Origin: Acidimicrobiia bacterium
GTDB taxonomy: Bacteria > Actinomycetota > Acidimicrobiia > Acidimicrobiales > Bin134
Direction: 5' to 3'
DNA: 64,000 nt
Assembly: GCA_022822265.1 (NCBI GenBank)
Contig: JAJECA010000003.1
Coordinates: forward strand, 62,001-126,000
In this document: positions 1-9,253 of the stretch, piece by piece
Position numbering within the stretch: the first letter of the stretch is position 1
Layout: the number at the start of each line of letters is the position of its first letter
Notes under the pieces: generated by a model
Told to the model about the DNA's origin: nothing
Seen by the model: only the letters and a program-made list of their open reading frames with translations
Databases searched by the model: none
Program-made: the position numbers and the translations under genes

Positions 1-1
1 G

Positions 2-1075
2 CACGGCCTCATCCCCGAGGAGCTGCGCGCCGAGATGGGGGAGCTGGGGTTCTTCGGGGTCATGGTGCCGGAGCACTACGGGGGCCTCGGCCTCGGCGTG
101 TTCGAGTACGCGCTCATAACCGAGGAGCTCTCCCGGGCCTGGATGAGCGTGGCCAGCATCATCGCCCGCGCCGGGATCGCCCTCTCGCTCGACCCCGCCC
201 AGCGCGAGCAGTACCTGCCGCTGGCCGCCAAGGGCGAGTGGCTGGGCTGTTTCGCCATGTCGGAGCCCGGCGCCGGCTCCGACATCGCCTCGATCCGCAC
301 CCGGGCCGACAAAGCCGAGGGCGGCTGGCTGCTCAACGGCCAGAAGATGTGGTGTACATTCGCCGACCAGGCCGACTGCATCCTGGTGGTGGCCCGCAAC
401 AAGCCCTACGACCCCGACAACCGCCACTCCGGGATCCGCCAGTTCGCCGTCCACAAGGCGCCGGGGGTATTCCCCGAAGGGGTGTCGGGCAGCCCCATCA
501 GAAAGATCGGCTACCACGGCTGGCGCACCTTCGAGCTGTCGTTCGACGACTGCTTCGTGCCCGACGACTGCTTGGTGGGCTACCAGAAGGCCGAAACGGC
601 CGACGACATCGGCTTCAGGCAGACCGCAGCGGCCATGGCCACACCCCGCATCCACACCGCGGCCCGGTCGATCGGCCTGGCCCGGGGCGCACTGGAGGAT
701 TCGATTGCCTACGCCCAGCAAAGAGAGCAGTTCGGCCGGCCCATCGGCGACTTCCAGGTGACCCGCTTCAAGATCGCCAAGATGGCCTCGGAAGTCGAGG
801 CCTGCCGGGCCCTGATGTATCAGGTTGCAGCCGGCGCCGACGCGGGGGAGAAGCCCGACATGGCAGCGGCGATGGTGAAGTATCTGGCCGCCGAGATGTC
901 GGAGAAGGTCACCTCAGAGGCGCTCCAGATCCACGGCGGCGCGGGCTACACCACCGATTTCCCTATCGAGCGCTACTGGCGCGACGCCCGGCTCACCAAG
1001 ATCTTCGAGGGAACCAGCGAGATCATGCAGCGGATCATCTCCGACCACCTGCTACCCCCCTCGCCGCTGCGCTAG
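2..1075 (+). CDS. Acyl-CoA dehydrogenase, FadE19-like (5' end outside window)
   Basis: This is an FAD-dependent acyl-CoA dehydrogenase that introduces the alpha-beta double bond into an acyl-CoA. The frame is already open at base 2, so the N-terminus lies upstream; about 358 residues are visible against a usual 380-390. The FAD/substrate signature MSEPGAGSD, the central beta-domain and the C-terminal IFEGTSEI segment with the catalytic Glu are all intact. The MaoC gene starts 9 bp after its stop and a CitE-type lyase overlaps that, the same gene order as Mycobacterium tuberculosis Rv2500c-Rv2498c (FadE19, hydratase, citramalyl-CoA lyase). I infer a role in branched-chain acyl-CoA (leucine or itaconate) breakdown. 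The enzyme class is secure; the substrate is inferred from context. Confidence 0.93.
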   Translation, partial: HGLIPEELRAEMGELGFFGVMVPEHYGGLGLGVFEYALITEELSRAWMSVASIIARAGIALSLDPAQREQYLPLAAKGEWLGCFAMSEPGAGSDIASIRTRADKAEGGWLLNGQKMWCTFADQADCILVVARNKPYDPDNRHSGIRQFAVHKAPGVFPEGVSGSPIRKIGYHGWRTFELSFDDCFVPDDCLVGYQKAETADDIGFRQTAAAMATPRIHTAARSIGLARGALEDSIAYAQQREQFGRPIGDFQVTRFKIAKMASEVEACRALMYQVAAGADAGEKPDMAAAMVKYLAAEMSEKVTSEALQIHGGAGYTTDFPIERYWRDARLTKIFEGTSEIMQRIISDHLLPPSPLR

Positions 1076-1084
1076 AACAAGACA

Positions 1085-1603
1085 ATGAGCGATCTGTCCG
1101 CCCTGACCGGCTCCGACAACTACTTCGAGGACTTCGCGGCGGGGCAGCGGATGCGCCACGCCCGGTCGGCCACCATCGACGAGGTGGAGAACAACTACAT
1201 CTCCAAGCAGGTGATGAACACCGCCCAGGGGCATTGGAATGAGGAGTACTTGGCCGGGCCTCCGCTGGGCGGCGGCCGACTGGTGTTCGGACTCATCACC
1301 GGGTCGATGACGGTGGGGCTCGCCAGCCAGGACACCGCAGAGAATGCCTTGGGCGAGCTCGGGCTCGACGCGGTGCGGTTCTCCAAACCGGTACACCACG
1401 GCGACACCATCACCGCCTACACCGAGGTGCTGGATACCGCCGATGCCCCCGACCGAGACGACGCGGGTATCGTGCGCTTCAAGCACTGGGGCCGCAACCA
1501 GCACGGCGAGGTGGTGTGCGAGCTGGAGCGGCTGGTGCTCATCAAGCGCCGCACCCACTGGGCGGCAGCCACGCCCCAAACCGAGACCAGGGAGGTCCAA
1601 TGA
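1085..1603 (+). CDS. MaoC-family hydratase (Rv2499c-like)
   Basis: A 172-residue single hot-dog MaoC/R-specific enoyl-CoA hydratase. The N-terminal YFEDFAAGQ segment and the central GPPLGGGRLVFG stretch are typical of this subgroup, and the length fits a single-domain member. It lies between the acyl-CoA dehydrogenase and the CitE-type lyase, and its TGA overlaps the ATG of the lyase (ATGA), so the two are translationally coupled. In M. tuberculosis the equivalent gene beside the (S)-citramalyl-CoA lyase hydrates itaconyl- or mesaconyl-CoA. That reaction is my inference here from the conserved gene order; another R-hydratase substrate is possible. Confidence 0.88.
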   Translation: MSDLSALTGSDNYFEDFAAGQRMRHARSATIDEVENNYISKQVMNTAQGHWNEEYLAGPPLGGGRLVFGLITGSMTVGLASQDTAENALGELGLDAVRFSKPVHHGDTITAYTEVLDTADAPDRDDAGIVRFKHWGRNQHGEVVCELERLVLIKRRTHWAAATPQTETREVQ

Positions 1604-2547
1604 GCAGTTATGAACACCAGAAGCCGGTGCGAGTGCGGCGCTCGGAGCTGTCCACTCCGGGGCACTCCGAGAAGATGATCGCCAAGGCCGCGCAGAGCGA
1701 CGCCGACATGGTGTTCTTGGATCTCGAGGACGCAGTGGCCCCGTCGGCCAAGGTGGATGCCCGCCAGAACATCATCGCCGGGCTTAACGAGCTGGACTGG
1801 GGCAACAAGATCCGCTCCTACCGCATCAACAGCGTCGAAACCGAGTGGTGCCACGACGACATCGCCGAGGTGGTGACCGGCGCCGGGGCCAACATCGACG
1901 TGATCATGGTGCCCAAGATCAAAGGCCCCCGCGAGGTGTGGTTCGTGGACGACATGTTGACCCAGCTTGAGCTCAAGCTGGGCCTCGAGGTGGGTCGGAT
2001 CGGCATCGAGTGCCTGGTGGAGGAGGTGGAGGCGCTTCAGACGGTGGACGAGATCGCCCGGTGCAGCCCCCGCCTTGAGGCCCTCACGCTGGGGGTGGGC
2101 GATTTGTCTGCCAGCCAGGGAATGCGCCTGGGCCACATCGGGGTGACCGACGGCGACGCCGCCCTGCGCTATCCCGGCGATGTGTGGCACTACGCCCGCA
2201 CCCGCATGGTCGTGGCCTGCCGGGCCGCGGGCATCGACGCCATCGACGGGCCGTACGCCAACTTCACCAACCCAGAGGGCTATGAGAAAAGCGCGGCCAT
2301 GTTCTCGATGCTGGGCGGCGTGGGCAAGTGGTGCATCCACCCCAGTCAGATCGAAGTGGCCAACCGGGTGTTCGCCCCAACCCCCGAGGAGATCGCCGAG
2401 GCCCAAGGGGTGATCGACGCCGTCGCCCAAGCCGAGGCCCAGGGACTAGGCGCGGCCAACTACAAGGGCCTGATGATCGACGCCGCCACCTCCCGCCTCT
2501 TCGAGGTCACCCTCGACCGAGCCCGCCAATGCGGCCTCATCGGCTGA
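1600..2547 (+). CDS. HpcH/HpaI (CitE-like) acyl-CoA lyase, probable citramalyl/malyl-CoA lyase
   Basis: A TIM-barrel beta-hydroxyacyl-CoA lyase of 315 residues that cleaves a hydroxyacyl-CoA such as (S)-citramalyl-CoA into acetyl-CoA and a keto acid. The characteristic DMVFLDLEDAVAP (Mg-binding acidic cluster) lies near residues 30-42, followed by the VPKI and GIECLVEEVEAL segments and a LGVGDLS motif. The ATG at 1600 is chosen because it overlaps the previous stop by 4 nt and follows an AGGAGGT-like sequence (GGGAGGTCC). It closes the three-gene operon. Its last 40 codons recur as a degenerate copy at 4187-4306. M. tuberculosis Rv2498c is the closest functional precedent known to me. Confidence 0.9.
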   Translation: MSSYEHQKPVRVRRSELSTPGHSEKMIAKAAQSDADMVFLDLEDAVAPSAKVDARQNIIAGLNELDWGNKIRSYRINSVETEWCHDDIAEVVTGAGANIDVIMVPKIKGPREVWFVDDMLTQLELKLGLEVGRIGIECLVEEVEALQTVDEIARCSPRLEALTLGVGDLSASQGMRLGHIGVTDGDAALRYPGDVWHYARTRMVVACRAAGIDAIDGPYANFTNPEGYEKSAAMFSMLGGVGKWCIHPSQIEVANRVFAPTPEEIAEAQGVIDAVAQAEAQGLGAANYKGLMIDAATSRLFEVTLDRARQCGLIG

Positions 2548-2604
2548 CGGGGTTGATTCGCAGGATGAGGTCGCCTTCGGGTGGGCATTCGTCGCGGGGT
2601 TTGC

Positions 2605-2635
2605 GGCTGTTTCAAAATTAGATTTTGAATCAGCC
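2605..2635. terminator. Hairpin after the acyl-CoA operon
   Basis: GGCTGTTTCAAAAT and ATTTTGAATCAGCC form a 14-bp stem with one internal mismatch around a TAG loop, 57 bp after the lyase stop. It could end the operon, although only a weak T-rich stretch follows. It is also symmetrical enough to be an operator. Confidence 0.45.
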
Positions 2636-2835
2636 GTGTTTGTCTAGACCTAGAGCGCGACGTGCAAACGCTGCGCAACGTGGGCGATCTCTCATTCGCA
2701 GCACGCGGCTACACCGCATCCCTAGAAGCCATCGACGGCAACCAAGGGCTATTTCAGGCCGCGGGCCCGAGCACAGCTGGACGGATATGCCGAGCGCCTT
2801 GTGGAGCACGATATCGACACTGTGCGGGGGTGACT

Positions 2836-3120
2836 TCAGCGGTAGAACTGGATATGGAACACCGCGTCTTGTGCTGGCTCGATGTGGTGGCGGATGTCGG
2901 GGGGTATGGGGGTGCGCTGTCCTGCCGTTACGTTTACGTTGCGCGACGCCTCGTCGGTGAACTGCACCGAGCCTTCCTCCACTACCAACTCGGCCCACAC
3001 CGAGGTGAGGTGGGAACGACCGAGCGCAGGCGGCATGGATTCTGCTGTGAAACTAGGGGTGCGCCGGGCCGGAACCGCTGCTGGCGGCACTTCGAATCGC
3101 TCCGTCGTCACGACAGACAT
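2836..3120 (-). CDS. DUF1971/YeaR-like small cupin
   Basis: A 94-residue protein resembling the E. coli YeaR/DUF1971 family, a compact cupin once labelled tellurite-resistance related. The pattern begins with a substrate-loop TPSF, continues to a central VWAELVVEEGSVQF strand pair, and ends with PPDIRHHIEPAQDAVFHIQF, where HH and the following acidic residues resemble the cupin metal site. The start at 3120 gives the family's usual length; a longer upstream frame exists but is not family-like. It is transcribed divergently from the SDR gene. The true function of the family is unsettled. Confidence 0.75.
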   Translation of the reverse strand: MSVVTTERFEVPPAAVPARRTPSFTAESMPPALGRSHLTSVWAELVVEEGSVQFTDEASRNVNVTAGQRTPIPPDIRHHIEPAQDAVFHIQFYR

Positions 3121-3298
3121 CGCCTCCGGGGTAGGGACAAAGCAACAGGATAGATCAGCGGGAAGGCCCATCCCGGAGCACGCTGCCTGCTCCCTTGGCA
3201 GGCTGCGGTTCGCGGTGTGTGGTTTCCGGGGTCGTCTAGGGTGGGGGCGAGTCAAGGGGTAGGGGGCTTTGGGCAGGCGCAGGTGGACGACGGTCGAT

Positions 3299-4174
3299 AT
3301 GCCTGAGCAGGAAGGCAAGGTGGCGGTTGTTACCGGCGCGAGCTCGGGTCTGGGCCTCGAGACGGCTTTGCAGCTTGCCCGGCGCGGTGCGCTGGTGGTG
3401 GTGGCCTGTCGCGACCTTCGGCGCGGCGGCGCCGCCGAGGCCATCGGCGCTGAGAGCGGTCGTGGCGATGTGGAGGTCGCCGGGCTGGACCTGGGCGACT
3501 TGGACTCGGTGCGCCAATTCTCGGAATGGTGCTGTGGCCGCTTTGAGCGGCTAGACCTGCTCGTCAACAACGCGGGCGTCATGGTGCCCCCGGCATCGAG
3601 CACTGCGGATGGCTTCGAGCTTCAGTTCGGCACCAACCACCTCGGGCACTTCGCGCTCACAGCCCGGCTGATGGGCCTGCTGCGAGCCACTGCCGACAGC
3701 CGGGTGGTCACCGTGTCCAGCCACGCCCACCGCATGGGCGAGGTCTGCTTCGACGACCTCCAGTGGGAATCGCGCCCCTACCGGGCTGCGGCGGCCTACG
3801 CGCAGAGCAAGCTGGCGAACCTGTTGTTCTGCTTCGAGCTGCAACGGCGCATCGACGACGCCGGCATTGAGATGCTGTCGGTGGCGTCGCATCCCGGCTT
3901 CAGCCGCACCGGCATCCTGCGCCACAGCCGAGTCCTCAAGGTCTGGAACCCGCTGTTCGCCATGCCAGTCTCGCAAGGAGCGCTGACCACCCTGTTCGCG
4001 GCCACCTCCCCCGACGCCGAGCCCGGCGGCTACTACGGCCCCAACCGCTGGGGTCAACTGCGCGGCCACCCAACCCGAGTGAAGCCATCGGCGGCCGCGA
4101 AGAATCGGGAAACGGCCACACGGCTCTGGCAGGTGTCCGAAGAACTCGTCGGCCTGCAATGCCTCCCCCAATGA
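3299..4174 (+). CDS. Short-chain dehydrogenase/reductase (retinol-dehydrogenase-like)
   Basis: A classical SDR oxidoreductase of about 291 residues. The NAD(P)-binding TGASSGLG lies near residue 12, followed by LLVNNAGVM, a VSSHAHR strand holding the catalytic Ser, and YAQSKLAN with the catalytic Tyr and Lys near residue 166. The C-terminal extension fits the RDH/WW-oxidoreductase-like branch. The start is set at ATG 3299, just before the Rossmann fold; an in-frame ATG at 3269 adds ten residues. The gene lies between the intact lyase and a degenerate copy of the lyase tail, so it may have arrived with the rearrangement that created that copy. The substrate cannot be deduced. Confidence 0.88.
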   Translation: MPEQEGKVAVVTGASSGLGLETALQLARRGALVVVACRDLRRGGAAEAIGAESGRGDVEVAGLDLGDLDSVRQFSEWCCGRFERLDLLVNNAGVMVPPASSTADGFELQFGTNHLGHFALTARLMGLLRATADSRVVTVSSHAHRMGEVCFDDLQWESRPYRAAAAYAQSKLANLLFCFELQRRIDDAGIEMLSVASHPGFSRTGILRHSRVLKVWNPLFAMPVSQGALTTLFAATSPDAEPGGYYGPNRWGQLRGHPTRVKPSAAAKNRETATRLWQVSEELVGLQCLPQ

Positions 4175-4186
4175 CAAATCCGCCCC

Positions 4187-4306
4187 GTCGCCGAAGCCGA
4201 GACCCAGGGACTAGGCGCGGCCAACTACAAGGGCCTGATGGTCGCCGCCGCCACCCGCCTCTTTGAGGTCATCCTCAACCGGGCCCGCCAATGCGGCCTC
4301 GTCTGA
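4187..4306 (+). pseudogene. Duplicated 3' end of the CitE-like lyase gene
   Basis: Forty codons ending in a stop reproduce the lyase C-terminus of 2428-2547 (GLGAANYKGLM ... RARQCGL) with scattered substitutions and one codon lost. There is no start or upstream domain, so this is not a gene. It begins 12 bp after the SDR stop. It indicates a duplication or recombination that placed the cupin and SDR block between two copies of the lyase end. Confidence 0.85.
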
Positions 4307-4327
4307 TTTATTCGACGAGGTGCTCCG

Positions 4328-4957
4328 TCAGTAGAGCTTTTCTCGGTTGGCATTTTGTTCGTCGCGGTCGATGGCCTCAGCGTCGGCTCCGGCGATCTGC
4401 TCGGCCAGCACTTGGCCGTAGGTGGGATAGCTGGAGCGGTCGATCTGGACCTCGGGGTCCCATAGACGGGAGCGGAGCAGCGCTCGCCCGCAGTGCAAGA
4501 ACGCGTCCTTGACGGTTATTTTGAGCCCCGATTTCGGCGCTCGGCTGCTTACCGAGAGCGGGGCCAAGACCTGCTCGTCTGTGACGATCTCCGCTGAGCC
4601 GCATACCCGCAGCGTCTCGTTCATGCCGGGCACGAGGAACAGCAGCCCCACAACAGGGTGGTTCAAGATGTTTTGCATGGTGTCGACTTGGTTGTTGCCG
4701 GGCCGGTCGGGCAACAACAGGGTGTGCCTGTCGACGACCTTCACGAACCCGGGCGGATCGCCCCGGGGCGAGGCGTCGGCTCGGCCGTCTGCGCCGGTGG
4801 AGCTGATGACACAAAACGGCGACATCTCAATGAACCTGCGGCAGTGGACGTCCAAATGGTCGAGCACTTTCTGCGAGGCCCGCGGCAGCGGCTCTGAGTA
4901 GACATCCCGCAGTTGGGAATAATCCGACACTCCTGGTTGGGATTCGATGGCAGTCAT
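4328..4957 (-). CDS. Pyridoxamine 5'-phosphate oxidase-related flavoprotein (MSMEG_1061-like)
   Basis: A 209-residue split-barrel protein of the PPOX/FMN-binding family. The barrel core is visible as SPFCVISSTGADGRADASPRG, VDRHTLLLPDRPGNNQ and a later VCGSAEIVTDE strand, with an alpha-helical C-terminal tail (ALLRSRLWDP) typical of the MSMEG_1061 subfamily. The start at 4957 is the last ATG before the conserved region; an in-frame start at 4990 adds eleven unlikely residues. It is transcribed divergently from the MBL hydrolase across a 125-bp gap. The family binds FMN or F420; which applies here is unknown. Confidence 0.82.
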   Translation of the reverse strand: MTAIESQPGVSDYSQLRDVYSEPLPRASQKVLDHLDVHCRRFIEMSPFCVISSTGADGRADASPRGDPPGFVKVVDRHTLLLPDRPGNNQVDTMQNILNHPVVGLLFLVPGMNETLRVCGSAEIVTDEQVLAPLSVSSRAPKSGLKITVKDAFLHCGRALLRSRLWDPEVQIDRSSYPTYGQVLAEQIAGADAEAIDRDEQNANREKLY

Positions 4958-5082
4958 AAAGCTGAGTCCCCTGCTTGATGTACCGCCCAATATACACCGC
5001 TACAGATTGGGGCGGGTCTCAATGGTTTGGCTGCCGGGCGGGGGCAGTATGCGGAGTCTTTGGCCTAGGATCGGCTCAAGCT

Positions 5083-5904
5083 ATGAAGGTGACGCTCTGC
5101 GGTACGGGCACGCCGCTGCCCGATCCGAACCGGGCCGGGCCGGCAACGCTGGTTGAGGCTGGCGCCACGACGCTGATGGTGGATGCGGGGCGGGGGGCGC
5201 TGATGCGGCTGGTGGCGGCCGGGGTGCTGCCGCTGGGGCTGGATGCCGTTCTGCTCACCCACCTGCACTCCGACCACACCTGCTCGCTCAACGACGTGGT
5301 CTCGATGCACTGGACGATGAGCAGCGAGCCCACGCCGCTGAATGTGTACGGCCCGGTCCGCACCAAGGAGACGGCAGACGGCCTGTTGGCCATGCTCGGC
5401 CCCGACATCAGCTTCCGCCTGGCCCACCACGACGATCTCACCTGGGAACCCATTGTGGAGGTGGTAGAGGTGTTGGCGGGAGACCATTTCGAGGTGGGCG
5501 AGGCCGCGATCATGGTGGGGCGGACCAACCATGCGCCGGTGGAGCCGTCGGTGGCGTTCCGGGTGGAGCATGAGGGCGTTGTGGCAGTGCTGGGCGGCGA
5601 CGGAGTTCCCTGCGACGAGCTCGACGAGCTGTGCGATGGGGCCGACGCTTATGTGCAGACTGTGATGAGGGAAGACTTGGTGCGGCTCGTTCCATCCGAG
5701 CGGTTCCTCGACATCTTGGACTACCACTCAACGGTGCAGGACGCGGCGCGGACCGCGGCGCGGGCCGGGGTGGCCCGGTTGGTGCTGACCCACTACATCC
5801 CGTCGCTGCCCGCGGGCCAAGAGGATGAGTGGCGGGCGCTGGCCGCCGAGCACTTCGAGGGGGAGATCGTCGTGGGCGACGACCTCACGGTGGTCGAGTT
5901 CTAG
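5083..5904 (+). CDS. Metallo-beta-lactamase-fold hydrolase (RNase Z/arylsulfatase-like)
   Basis: A 273-residue binuclear-zinc hydrolase. The signature HLHSDH lies near residue 60, followed by a GRTNHAPVEPSVAFRVE strand carrying the next metal His, a GGDG metal-bridging Asp, and a C-terminal LTHYIPS with the last His. The start at 5083 is directly upstream of the KVTLCGTGTP strand that opens this fold in RNase Z-like proteins. The overall layout matches arylsulfatase/RNase Z-type MBL proteins; specificity cannot be assigned. Confidence 0.85.
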   Translation: MKVTLCGTGTPLPDPNRAGPATLVEAGATTLMVDAGRGALMRLVAAGVLPLGLDAVLLTHLHSDHTCSLNDVVSMHWTMSSEPTPLNVYGPVRTKETADGLLAMLGPDISFRLAHHDDLTWEPIVEVVEVLAGDHFEVGEAAIMVGRTNHAPVEPSVAFRVEHEGVVAVLGGDGVPCDELDELCDGADAYVQTVMREDLVRLVPSERFLDILDYHSTVQDAARTAARAGVARLVLTHYIPSLPAGQEDEWRALAAEHFEGEIVVGDDLTVVEF

Positions 5905-6051
5905 GCTCTCGCACACGCTGCTGAATCTGCTGGTGGCGCGCGGTTGGACTCGGATCGAAGCCTTGGGCTTGTGTCCGAAATTGACACCGTTGTCCTGTAA
6001 CCTTCACGAGGGTTAGAAACAGCCACTCAAGGCGATAACAGGCGGGCAGGC

Positions 6052-8484
6052 ATGAGCAAGTTGTTCCAGGTTTACGGTCGTTGGGTTGGGCGCCGTCCGT
6101 GGACGGCGCTGACGGTGATGCTGGTGGTGACCGTGGTTGCGGTAGTCGGGTTAACCAGAACCTCCGACACCGCGGACGTGGAGGATGCGTTCCTGCCCGA
6201 GGGCAGCGAGCTGGTGGAGGCCGTCGACAACTTGGCCGAGAGCTTTCCCGACTCCGCTGAACTCGAAGTGATGCAGGTGGTGCTGCGGGGCGATGTGCTG
6301 AGCCCCGCGGGCGCGGCCGATGCCGCCGCGGCCACCAACACCGCCGCCGCCCACTCGGAACTGGCCGACTACCTGTTCCAAGACCGGCCGGCCACATCGC
6401 CCGGCCATGTGCTGGCCAAGATGCTGGCCGGTCCCGGTGGGGACCCCCGCAGCATGGATCTGGCATCGGTCCCGCAGGGGGAGATCGACGCCGCCATCGC
6501 CGACGAGTCCAACGCCGCGCTGGCCGTGTTCCTGGACGAGATCGTGGCCCGCGACGATGCGGGCCGAGTAATCGGCGGCATCGGCATCGTCACGGTGAAC
6601 GCCTACGGCGACCCCGACGGGCTGGCCGAGGCGCAGCTAACGGTGGACGAGGCGGTGAAGCAGGTGCCGCTGGCCGAACTCGAATCGGCCCGCGCCGCCT
6701 CTCAGGGCAAGAGCGACAAGGAGTCCGACGACTCCAGCCAGAGTTCCACCCGCAACCTCATGCTGATGGCGTTTCTGGTGATCGCCGTACTGCTGGTGCT
6801 GTTCTACCGGCAGCTATCCGACGTGTTGTTGTCCATGGGCGGGTTGATCCTCACCATCGTTTGGGCGCTCGGCTTCCAAGGGCTGCTCGGCCCCGATGGA
6901 CTCGGCCTGATCGGAGCCCCCAGCGTGCTGGCCCAGATGGTGCCGGTGATGCTCATCGGGCTGTGCGTGGACTACGGCATACAGGTCACCTCCCGCTATC
7001 GCGAGGTGCGCTCCGGAGGGGCCGATACCACCGAGGGCATCTCCAAGTCGGTGGCCGGGGTGATGCTGCCCCTGGGATTGGCCGGGGTGACTACTATCGT
7101 CAGCTTCCTCACCAACCTGTTCGGCGATATCTCGGGGCTGGCCGACTTCGGCGTGGTGGCCGCGGTGGGTGTGTTCAGCGGCCTTGCTGTGTTCTTGACC
7201 GCGGTACCGGCGGCGCGCTCGCTGTTGGACCGCCGAGGCGAGGCCAAGGGCAAGTCGCCCCAGATCCGGCCCATCGACCAGGCCATTCCCGGTGCCGGCA
7301 AGCTGGTGCAGTCCATCGGCGCCGCGACGGTGCGCCGTCCCTCGGTCATCTTGGCGGCCACCGGCATCATCACCGTGGTCTTCATGGCGCTCACCACTCA
7401 GCTCGGCACCGAGTTCAACTCCACCGACTTCATCCCCGACGGCACCGAGAGCAAAGAAGACGCGGTGTTTATGACCGAGAATTTGGGCGGCAACACCGAG
7501 CCGGTGACCGTGCTGGTGGAATCCGACCTGTCCGACGACCGCACGTTGCGCAACCTGCTGGACTTCTCTGCGGCCATCGAAGACCCCTCTCAGCGGCCCG
7601 AGGCGGTGAGCAGCGCTATCACCAACTCGCTGGGCACCTACTTCGCCGACCTGCCCGCGGAGTTGCAGGCCCGAATCCGAGAAGAGCTGACGCTTGACGA
7701 TTCGAGCCCTCTGGTTATCGACAGGGCCACCATCGACAGCGTGCTCGAGTTGATGCGCGACCACGCCCCAGCCCGCTTCGACTCGGTGGTGGCACTGGGG
7801 GCGGCGGGCAGCGATGACCGCACCATCTTGCAGTTCAACGCCCTCACCGGCGACGCCGACCGCACCCGCGAGCTGTTCGCCGATGTGGACGGGCTGTGGT
7901 TCGGCAACGACGGCGACATCACCCCGGTGGCCAATGAGATCACCTCACTGGAGGTCACCGACAGCCTCACCGAGAGCCAGGCCACCTCCATCATGTTGAC
8001 CATCCTGGCCGCTTTGGCGGTGCTGATCCTGTTCTTCTGGATCACCGAGTTCCGGCCCATGCTGGCGATCTTGTCGGTGCTGCCCATCCTGCTGGTGCTG
8101 GTGTGGGTGCTCGGCACCATGGTGCTGCTGGGCTACAGCTACAACGTGATCACCGCCTTGATCACCGCGCTGTCTATCGGCATCGGCGTGGACTACACCA
8201 TCCACGTCACCCACCGCTTCATCGAAGAGGTGGACCACGGCAAATCGATCAGCGAGGCCATCAACACCACGATGAGCACCACCGGTGGGGCGCTCATCGG
8301 CTCGGCGCTCACTACGGCGCTGGGGTTCATGGTGCTGATGTTCAGCCCCATCGCGCCGATGGGCCAGTTCGGTCTGCTCACTGCCATTACCGTCATCTAC
8401 TCGCTCATCGCCGCAGTAGTGGTGCTGCCCCCGATGCTGGTCATCTGGGCCGCCTACCACCGCTGGCGCCAAGAGGCCCACTAA
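6052..8484 (+). CDS. RND-superfamily exporter, HAE3/MMPL type
   Basis: An 810-residue inner-membrane transporter built as two homologous halves. Each half has one N-terminal membrane helix (residues about 20-36 and 430-450), a large extracytoplasmic loop, and five further helices. The diagnostic repeat motifs GLCVDYGIQVTSRYRE and GIGVDYTIHVTHRFIE mark transmembrane helix 4 of each half and carry the proton-relay Asp. The length and single-gene form fit the hydrophobe/amphiphile efflux-3 family, which moves hopanoids, lipids or drugs. No accessory gene is adjacent. Confidence 0.9.
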   Translation: MSKLFQVYGRWVGRRPWTALTVMLVVTVVAVVGLTRTSDTADVEDAFLPEGSELVEAVDNLAESFPDSAELEVMQVVLRGDVLSPAGAADAAAATNTAAAHSELADYLFQDRPATSPGHVLAKMLAGPGGDPRSMDLASVPQGEIDAAIADESNAALAVFLDEIVARDDAGRVIGGIGIVTVNAYGDPDGLAEAQLTVDEAVKQVPLAELESARAASQGKSDKESDDSSQSSTRNLMLMAFLVIAVLLVLFYRQLSDVLLSMGGLILTIVWALGFQGLLGPDGLGLIGAPSVLAQMVPVMLIGLCVDYGIQVTSRYREVRSGGADTTEGISKSVAGVMLPLGLAGVTTIVSFLTNLFGDISGLADFGVVAAVGVFSGLAVFLTAVPAARSLLDRRGEAKGKSPQIRPIDQAIPGAGKLVQSIGAATVRRPSVILAATGIITVVFMALTTQLGTEFNSTDFIPDGTESKEDAVFMTENLGGNTEPVTVLVESDLSDDRTLRNLLDFSAAIEDPSQRPEAVSSAITNSLGTYFADLPAELQARIREELTLDDSSPLVIDRATIDSVLELMRDHAPARFDSVVALGAAGSDDRTILQFNALTGDADRTRELFADVDGLWFGNDGDITPVANEITSLEVTDSLTESQATSIMLTILAALAVLILFFWITEFRPMLAILSVLPILLVLVWVLGTMVLLGYSYNVITALITALSIGIGVDYTIHVTHRFIEEVDHGKSISEAINTTMSTTGGALIGSALTTALGFMVLMFSPIAPMGQFGLLTAITVIYSLIAAVVVLPPMLVIWAAYHRWRQEAH

Positions 8485-8628
8485 CCCCAGCCGCCCGCGC
8501 TGCCCGCAGAAGGCCCAGCGTTGCCTGCACAAAGCCCAGCGCTGCCCCTGCTGCGCAGTCCGGCTGGAGTTCCCCCGCTATCCGCAGAAAGCCCAGGAGC
8601 TTGCGGCGGATTTCGGTACCGTTGGCGC

Positions 8629-9009
8629 GTGAACCAAGAACAAGCAGAGGCATCAGGAGAGGCGTGGCGGGAGTTCTGCGACCGGTTGAAGGCGTCGGGC
8701 GACCGTCTTGAGGACGAGGGCTTTCTCCGCGGGGACAGCGACCTGGCCGAGGGCTATCGACACCTGCGACGGCTGCTTATCCTGTCGTTGGTGGAGCTGG
8801 TGGAGTTTGCCGACCCGGCGTTTCCCGCCCTATATCGCCACAACGACGACGTCATGCGCTGGGGTGGCCCCAGCGTCGACAACACCTACTGGCGGGCGCC
8901 GATCAGCGCAGAGCGCACCTACCGGGTGAACGGGTGGCTGCCGCCTGGGGCGCTGTTCGTGGTCCAAAGCGCTCACGGGGAGATGCACCAGGGCACGATG
9001 GGGATCGCA
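8629..9009 (+). pseudogene. DUF1214-family protein, N-terminal half (disrupted)
   Basis: From the GTG at 8629 the frame encodes the usual DUF1214 N-terminal region: an AWREFCDRLKASGD helix, EGYRHLRRLL, a WGGPSVDNTYWRAPI stretch and a QSAHGEMHQGTMG segment. After about 9009 the sequence stops resembling the family and the frame ends in low-complexity residues. The missing part resumes at about 11373. The gene was therefore interrupted by roughly 2.36 kb of unrelated DNA. Confidence 0.75.
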
Positions 9010-9135
9010 GACCGCTTTGGCCTCCGGCGGGTGCGCCGAGGCCGAAGGCACGGCAACAGCGCTCAGCAAAACAGCGAAAACGGTGGCAACAGCAAAGAGC
9101 CCCCAGGCTCCCCGCCGCTTGTCGGATGCCGTCAT
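9010..9135 (-). pseudogene. Truncated secreted-protein gene (signal peptide only)
   Basis: Reading down from ATG 9135 gives a textbook signal peptide (KRR charge, a long Ala/Val/Leu core, then VPSASA) followed by only a few mature residues before the frame runs into the antisense of the DUF1214 gene. The remainder of this gene is absent. It marks the left end of the inserted block. Confidence 0.6.
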
Positions 9136-9253
9136 CTTGGTGGCCCCCCCTCGGGACGGACTTGAAGCGTTCCGTCTCAAAGCACCGCGGTCAGACCCGA
9201 AGGGAGGCCAAGCAAATCGCCCAGTCCGCCTTATGGTTTGACCGCTGGAAGCC

